Source: Acetobacteraceae bacterium (GTDB lineage Bacteria > Pseudomonadota > Alphaproteobacteria > Acetobacterales > Acetobacteraceae). Taken from it: DNA of 10,732 bases. Both the position numbers and the translations under genes were made by a program. The first letter of the stretch is position 1. The number at the start of each line of letters is the position of its first letter. Where the stretch lies: positions 8,228-18,959 of the forward strand of contig PKWQ01000059.1 in the NCBI GenBank assembly GCA_003133265.1. Direction: 5' to 3'. Below the pieces are notes generated by a model. The model searched no databases and was not told the origin of the DNA. It worked only from the letters and a program-made list of their open reading frames with translations. Of this stretch, positions 6,616 to 10,732 are shown in pieces.

Positions 6616-8904
6616 ATGGACATGAACATCGAGACCGCCGGGCCGTCCACGATCGACCGCATTGCCCCCATCTCCCGCCAGATCTGGGACGCGAAATACC
6701 GCCTGAAAGACGCCGACGGGCTGCCCATCGACCTGACGATCGAGGATAGTTGGCGCCGCGTCGCGCGCGCGCTCGCGGGCGCCGAGACGGACCCGGCCAA
6801 ATGGGAACAGCCGTTCTACGAGGCGCTGGACGATTTCCGCTTCCTGCCGGCCGGGCGCATCCTGTCGGGCGCCGGCAGCGACCGCCGCGTGACGCTGTTC
6901 AACTGCTTCGTCATGGGCGACATCCCCGACGACCTCGGCGGCATCTTCACCCACCTGCGCGAGGCGGCGCTGACGATGCAGCAGGGCGGGGGAATCGGCT
7001 ACGATTTCTCGTCGCTGCGCCCGAACGGCGCACCGGTCAAGGGCGTCGGGGCCGATGCCTCCGGCCCGCTGTCGTTCATGGATGTCTGGGACGCCATGTG
7101 CCGCACCATCATGTCCGCCGGCGCCCGGCGCGGCGCGATGATGGCAACCATGCGGTGCGACCATCCCGACATCGAGGCCTTCATCGAAGCCAAGCGCCAG
7201 GTCGGACGGCTGCGGAATTTCAACCTCTCGGTCCTGGCGACCGACCCCTTCATGGCCGCCGTCGACGCCGATACCGACTGGCCGCTGGTGTTCAAGGGCA
7301 AGACCTACCGCACCATCCGGGCGAAGGCGCTGTTCGACGCCATCACCCGGGCGACCTACGACTATGCCGAGCCGGGGGTGATCTTCATCGACCGCATCAA
7401 CGCCCGCAACAATTTGTACTACTGCGAGACGATCCACTCGACCAATCCCTGCGGCGAGCAGCCGCTGCCGGCCTACGGCGCCTGCCTGCTCGGCTCGATC
7501 AACCTGGCGCAGCTGGTCCAGGCCCCGTTCACGCCGGAAGCCCGTCTCGACGAGGCCCAACTGGACAAGCTGGTGGGCCTTGCCGTTCGCATGATGGACA
7601 ACACGATCGACATCTCCGGCTTCCCGCTGGAGCAACAGCAGCGCGAGGCGATCGCCAAGCGCCGGATCGGGCTGGGCATGACCGGGCTCGCCGACGCGCT
7701 GATGATGTGCGGGCTGCGCTATGGCTCGACCGAGGCGGCCGAGGTCGCGGGCGACTGGGCCCGCCGCATCGAGCGCGCCGCCTATATCACCTCGGCCCAT
7801 CTGGCCGAGGAGAAGGGGGCCTTCCCGCTGTTCGACCGGGACGCCTACCTGGCCGGCGAGACCGTGCGTGGACTGGACGAGGACGTCCGCGCGCTGATCG
7901 CGCAGCACGGCATCCGCAACGCCCTGCTCACCTCCGTCGCACCGACCGGCACCATCTCGCTCGTCGCCGACAATGTGTCGAGCGGCATCGAGCCGGTGTT
8001 CGCGCTCAGCTACACCCGAAAAGTCCGCGAGCCGAACGGCTCGACGCGGGAAGAGGAAGTGTCCGACCACACGGTGCGGCTCTACCGGCAGATGTTCGGC
8101 GCCGATGCGCCGCTGCCGGACTATTTCGTCACCGCCCAGGACCTGATGCCGGCCGAGCATGTGCGGATGCAGGCGGCGGTGCAGGCCCATGTGGACAGCG
8201 CGATCTCGAAGACCGTCAATGTTCCCGAGGACATCAGCTTCGAGGCGTTCCAGGAAGTCTACCTCGACGCCTACCGCAGCGGCTGCAAGGGCTGCACCAC
8301 ATACCGGCCGAACGCCATCACCGGCTCGGTGCTCGAGGTGAAGCCGACCGTCGCGCCGGCGTCTGCCATCCCGGGGCCGGCAACGAACGAGCTGATGCGC
8401 CGCGCGGAGAGACTCAGCGGCACGACCTACAAACTGCGCTGGCCGGACAGCGAGCACGCGATGTACGTGACCATCAACGACACCGAGCAGGACGGCGTCA
8501 TCCGGCCATTCGAGATCTTCGTGAACTCGAAGAACCTGGAGCATTACGCCTGGGTGGTGGCGCTGACGCGCATGATCAGCGCGGTGTTCCGCCGCGGCGG
8601 CGAGGTCGCCTTCGTGGCCGAGGAGCTGAAGCAGGTATTCGATCCGCGCGGCGGCCAGTGGAGCAATGGCCGCTACGTGCCGTCCCTGGTGGCCGCGATC
8701 GGCGACGTCATCGAGCGGCACATGGTCGAGACGGGTTTCCTGACCCTGCCGGAGATGTCGATCGGGAAGATAGCGGCCAGCACGACCAAGACCAACGGCT
8801 CCACGCGGCTGGGCCCGCTCTGTCCGAAATGCAGCCAGCCCGGCTTGGTCAAGGAAGCCGGCTGCCTGTCCTGCATGCACTGCGGCTGGTCGAAATGCAG
8901 CTGA
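6616..8904 (+). CDS. nrdJ: Adenosylcobalamin-dependent (class II) ribonucleoside-diphosphate reductase
   Basis: NrdJ reduces ribonucleotides to deoxyribonucleotides for DNA synthesis, using adenosylcobalamin to make the protein thiyl radical, so it needs no oxygen-dependent partner subunit. The 762-residue protein starts with the reductase N-terminal segment (SRQIWDAKYRL), then FLPAGRILSGAGS and LFNCFVMGDIPDD with C97. NPCGEQPL supplies N277, C279 and E281, and GACLLGSINL supplies C290. By comparison with the Thermotoga enzyme, C279 should carry the thiyl radical and C97/C290 should be the reducible pair; the 11-residue spacing agrees. VAPTGTISLVADNVSSGIEP follows. The C-terminus is cysteine-rich (C736, C739, C750, C753, C756, C761), as in the zinc-binding/redox tail of this subfamily. 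No N-terminal ATP cone is seen. The start at 6616 has GAGGG seven bases upstream; the open frame extending to 6301 is out-of-frame reading over the LOG gene. Confidence 0.96.
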   Translation: MDMNIETAGPSTIDRIAPISRQIWDAKYRLKDADGLPIDLTIEDSWRRVARALAGAETDPAKWEQPFYEALDDFRFLPAGRILSGAGSDRRVTLFNCFVMGDIPDDLGGIFTHLREAALTMQQGGGIGYDFSSLRPNGAPVKGVGADASGPLSFMDVWDAMCRTIMSAGARRGAMMATMRCDHPDIEAFIEAKRQVGRLRNFNLSVLATDPFMAAVDADTDWPLVFKGKTYRTIRAKALFDAITRATYDYAEPGVIFIDRINARNNLYYCETIHSTNPCGEQPLPAYGACLLGSINLAQLVQAPFTPEARLDEAQLDKLVGLAVRMMDNTIDISGFPLEQQQREAIAKRRIGLGMTGLADALMMCGLRYGSTEAAEVAGDWARRIERAAYITSAHLAEEKGAFPLFDRDAYLAGETVRGLDEDVRALIAQHGIRNALLTSVAPTGTISLVADNVSSGIEPVFALSYTRKVREPNGSTREEEVSDHTVRLYRQMFGADAPLPDYFVTAQDLMPAEHVRMQAAVQAHVDSAISKTVNVPEDISFEAFQEVYLDAYRSGCKGCTTYRPNAITGSVLEVKPTVAPASAIPGPATNELMRRAERLSGTTYKLRWPDSEHAMYVTINDTEQDGVIRPFEIFVNSKNLEHYAWVVALTRMISAVFRRGGEVAFVAEELKQVFDPRGGQWSNGRYVPSLVAAIGDVIERHMVETGFLTLPEMSIGKIAASTTKTNGSTRLGPLCPKCSQPGLVKEAGCLSCMHCGWSKCS

Positions 8905-8946
8905 CCGCTCCGGCCGCCCCCTAGGGACTGTCCCCTCGGGGCGGTC
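8903..8946. terminator. Inverted repeats between convergent nrdJ and dctP-like genes
   Basis: The 40-bp gap between the two stop codons is almost filled by CCGCCCC (8914-8920) and GGGGCGG (8938-8944), with an inner GGGA/TCCC pair (8924-8927 and 8931-8934). A competing pairing, GACCGC (8903-8908) with GCGGTC (8941-8946), uses bases of both stop-codon regions. A shared bidirectional terminator is likely from position, but there is no T-run on either strand, so efficiency is unknown. Confidence 0.45.
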
Positions 8947-9967
8947 AGGCGGCGCTGGCGATGTCCTTCTCCATCAGCGGCACGATTTCCGGCGTGATCT
9001 TCAGGTCCTTCGCCACCTGATCCTGCTCCAGCAGCATGCGATCGCGGACCGTGGTCGCCTGCGCCGGCGTGATGTCGGCGAACTTCACGCCGTGGCTCTC
9101 CAGCGTGCCGCGCGCCCGCTCCTGCGCCGCGCCCATGTTGGCGCGATAGGTGGCGATGTTCTGTGCCCACACATCCTTCATCAGCGCCTGGAGGTCGGGC
9201 GGCAGCCGGGTCCAGAACACGTTGCTGACCATCGGCACATAGGCGCCGAAGAAATTATGGTCCTGCAGCCCGAAGCGCACCCCGGCTTCCCATAGCTGGG
9301 CGCTGGCGATGCTCTCGTTCGTGGTGATCAGCCCGTCGAACGTGCCCTGCGACAGCGCCAGCGGCACGTCCGGCCACGCCGTGACGTTCGGGATGGCGCG
9401 GAAAAACCGCGTGCGCCAGGACTGGCCGGCGCCGCCGGAGTTGCGGATCTTCAACCCCTCCAGATCGGCCAGCGAGTTCAGCGGCTTGTGGGTGGTGAAC
9501 CAGTTGTTGAACCCGTTATCGATCCACGGCCCCAGCACATGGCTGCGCAGCTTCTGCTCGACCTCGGCGGCGATCATCGCGCCGGCGCGGCCGTCGGCAA
9601 CGCGGTGGATCACCTCGACCGGCTGGTCGTAGAGCGCCGGCAACTGGAACAGGTCGCCGTCCTGCACGAAATTGGTGATCGCCCAGACACCCGGCGCCGC
9701 CATCTCCACCTGGCCCTGGACCAGCGCCTTGGTCACGTTCAGGTCCGGGAACAGCTGGCCGCTGGCGAACAGCTCCGGCTTCAGGCGGCCGTTGGAGGCG
9801 GCCTCCAGTTTCTTCAGATAGTCGCCGATCGCGACGTTGCGGCCGTGGCTGGGCGCGGTATCCAGCGAGCAGCGCAGACGGAACGGCTCTTCGGCGCGCG
9901 CGCGGCCGATCGCGGGAAGGGCAAGGGCGCTGGCGACGACGACGGTTCGACGGGTGATCAGGCGCAT
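8945..9967 (-). CDS. TRAP transporter solute-binding protein, DctP family (orphan)
   Basis: DctP proteins bind an organic acid in the periplasm and pass it to the DctQ/DctM membrane pair, driven by ion gradients. This 340-residue protein has a leader with T-R-R-T-V-V and a hydrophobic core ending at R-A-R-A near residue 25, compatible with Tat or Sec export. The mature part shows FASGQLFPDLNVTKALVQGQVEMA (67-90) and LEGLKIRNSGGAGQ with R175, the arginine that normally binds the ligand carboxylate. LALSQGTFDGLITTNES (203-219) is the family's hinge segment. The start at 9967 has GGGGGA six bases upstream; a 45-residue extension to 10102 would read through the shared promoter region. Both flanking genes point the other way, so no dctQ or dctM gene can be co-transcribed with it. 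Its membrane partner must be encoded elsewhere. Confidence 0.9.
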   Translation of the reverse strand: MRLITRRTVVVASALALPAIGRARAEEPFRLRCSLDTAPSHGRNVAIGDYLKKLEAASNGRLKPELFASGQLFPDLNVTKALVQGQVEMAAPGVWAITNFVQDGDLFQLPALYDQPVEVIHRVADGRAGAMIAAEVEQKLRSHVLGPWIDNGFNNWFTTHKPLNSLADLEGLKIRNSGGAGQSWRTRFFRAIPNVTAWPDVPLALSQGTFDGLITTNESIASAQLWEAGVRFGLQDHNFFGAYVPMVSNVFWTRLPPDLQALMKDVWAQNIATYRANMGAAQERARGTLESHGVKFADITPAQATTVRDRMLLEQDQVAKDLKITPEIVPLMEKDIASAA

Positions 9968-10026
9968 GGCGATTCCCCCTGGACGTCTTGATTTGCGCGA
10001 ACTCTGCCAGACCGGGCCGTAACGCA

Positions 10027-10070
10027 CCAGTGGCAACGCGTTGACACTGGGGGCGCGCGCCCCGTAGCGT
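10027..10070 (+). promoter_or_regulatory. Promoter of the right-hand binding-protein gene, overlapped by a 24-bp palindrome
   Basis: TTGACA (10041-10046) is a perfect -35 box; TAGCGT (10065-10070), 18 bases further, is a weak -10 that still leaves a normal leader before the ATG at 10121. The -35 box overlaps a near-perfect 24-bp palindrome: outer arms CCAGTG/CACTGG (10027-10032 and 10045-10050) around the core CAACGCGTTG (10034-10043), with only the pair 10033/10044 asymmetric. On the other strand the same palindrome yields TTGCCA, a possible -35 facing the dctP-like gene. A second palindrome, GGGGCGCGCGCCCC (10050-10063), fills the spacer. Confidence 0.6.
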
Positions 10071-10120
10071 CCGCAACGACCGTTCGGAAGCAAGACGGAC
10101 ACAACAAGGGAGCGAACGCC

Positions 10121-10732
10121 ATGCGAGTCATGTCATTGGCCGCGGCCACGTTGATGATGGTTGGTGCGCTTGTCACCGGAAGCGTCGCGCGGGCCGCCGA
10201 CCCGATCAAGGTGGGCATGCTGTTCCCGCAAAGCGGCGGTGCCGGCGACGACGGCCAGCGCATAACCCGCGCGGTGCAGGTGATGGCCCAGATGATAAAC
10301 GCCCAGGGCGGCGTGCTGGGCCGGCCGTTGCAGGTGGTGGTGCTGGACGACGAGAGCACCCCCGCCATCGGTGTCGCCAAGGCGAACGATATGATCGCCC
10401 AGGGCGTCGCACTGGTCATCGAGGGCTACAACAGCCCGGTCACACTGGCGATCCAGCCGCTGCTGGCACGCGCCGGCATCATCGACATCACCGTCCTGTC
10501 GAAGGCCGACGGCATCCTTGCCGGCACCGGCAACCCGTTGGCGGTGCGGATGAACAGCTCCAACGCGATGGACTCCGCGGCGATCGCCGAGTGGCTGATG
10601 AAGACCGCCAAGGCCAAGCGTATCGCATTCGCTTCGCAGAACGATGCCTATGGCAACGGCGCCCAGGCCGGGGTGGAAGCCGAACTGAAGAAGGCCGGCT
10701 GGAGCTACGAGGTCGTCAGTCAGCAGGGCTTC
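10121..10732 (+). CDS. ABC transporter substrate-binding protein, branched-chain amino acid type (partial, 3' end missing)
   Basis: This is the first 204 residues of a periplasmic binding protein that continues past the right edge. The leader (MRVMSLAAATLMMVGALVTG, then S-V-A-R-A-A-D) is a normal Sec signal without twin arginines, cut near residue 26. The mature start IKVGMLFPQSGGAGDDGQRI and the segment NAQGGVLGRPLQVVVLDDESTP are typical of the LivJ/LivK-like Peripla_BP_6 fold. AFASQNDAYGNGAQAGVEAELKKAG then matches the second-domain entry of the family. The start is supported by AAGGGAG eight bases upstream. It is much less similar to the two left-hand binding proteins than they are to each other. 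Its permease and ATPase genes could lie further right. The ligand is unknown. Confidence 0.9.
   Translation, partial: MRVMSLAAATLMMVGALVTGSVARAADPIKVGMLFPQSGGAGDDGQRITRAVQVMAQMINAQGGVLGRPLQVVVLDDESTPAIGVAKANDMIAQGVALVIEGYNSPVTLAIQPLLARAGIIDITVLSKADGILAGTGNPLAVRMNSSNAMDSAAIAEWLMKTAKAKRIAFASQNDAYGNGAQAGVEAELKKAGWSYEVVSQQGF

Noticed and set aside
6487..8880. 797-codon open frame antisense to nrdJ
   Set aside because: It mirrors the nrdJ coding frame, has low-complexity composition and no recognisable motif.
9968..10102. 45-residue N-terminal extension of the DctP-like protein
   Set aside because: It would read through the shared palindrome and promoter and bury the signal peptide inside the protein.

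Overview
The window looks like a chromosomal segment of a high-GC alphaproteobacterium. Codon usage is strongly GC3-biased, there are several periplasmic solute-binding proteins with twin-arginine leaders, and there is a class II (adenosylcobalamin-dependent) ribonucleotide reductase. Rhodospirillales/Acetobacteraceae is my best guess; that is inference from gene content, not a search result. I see no mobile element, phage gene, CRISPR array, tRNA or rRNA.

Left part, 1-2954, all on the minus strand. Reading leftwards it holds an acyl-CoA-dehydrogenase-fold flavin monooxygenase/dehydrogenase (2954-1773), a twin-arginine-leader ABC solute-binding protein (1612-347), and the 5' part of a clear paralogue of that binding protein (284 to beyond position 1). 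Divergent from the flavoenzyme is an MFS permease of the anion:cation symporter type (3052-4365). The short divergent spacer carries a perfect tandem 12-bp repeat. Together these look like an uptake-plus-oxidation locus for an unidentified organic acid or aromatic compound.

Middle, 4419-8904. A UDP-glucose 4-epimerase gene (galE, minus strand) converges on the MFS gene, with a 9-bp-stem hairpin over its stop codon. Divergent from galE are a long-form LOG-family nucleotide phosphoribohydrolase gene and then nrdJ, both on the plus strand and 161 bp apart. The region just upstream of the LOG gene can fold into a 15-bp stem with an internal hairpin, ending shortly before the ribosome binding site.

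Right part, 8945-10732. An orphan TRAP-type DctP solute-binding protein (minus strand) converges on nrdJ across a 40-bp gap filled by inverted repeats. It is divergent from a third ABC-type binding protein that runs off the right edge. Their shared promoter region contains a near-perfect 24-bp palindrome that includes a consensus TTGACA box.

Most of the window is ordinary metabolic and transport DNA. The points worth a second look are the three regulatory-looking structures, the four solute-binding proteins without any membrane partner inside the window, and the flavoenzyme/permease/binding-protein cluster. I did not find a clearly new multi-gene system.
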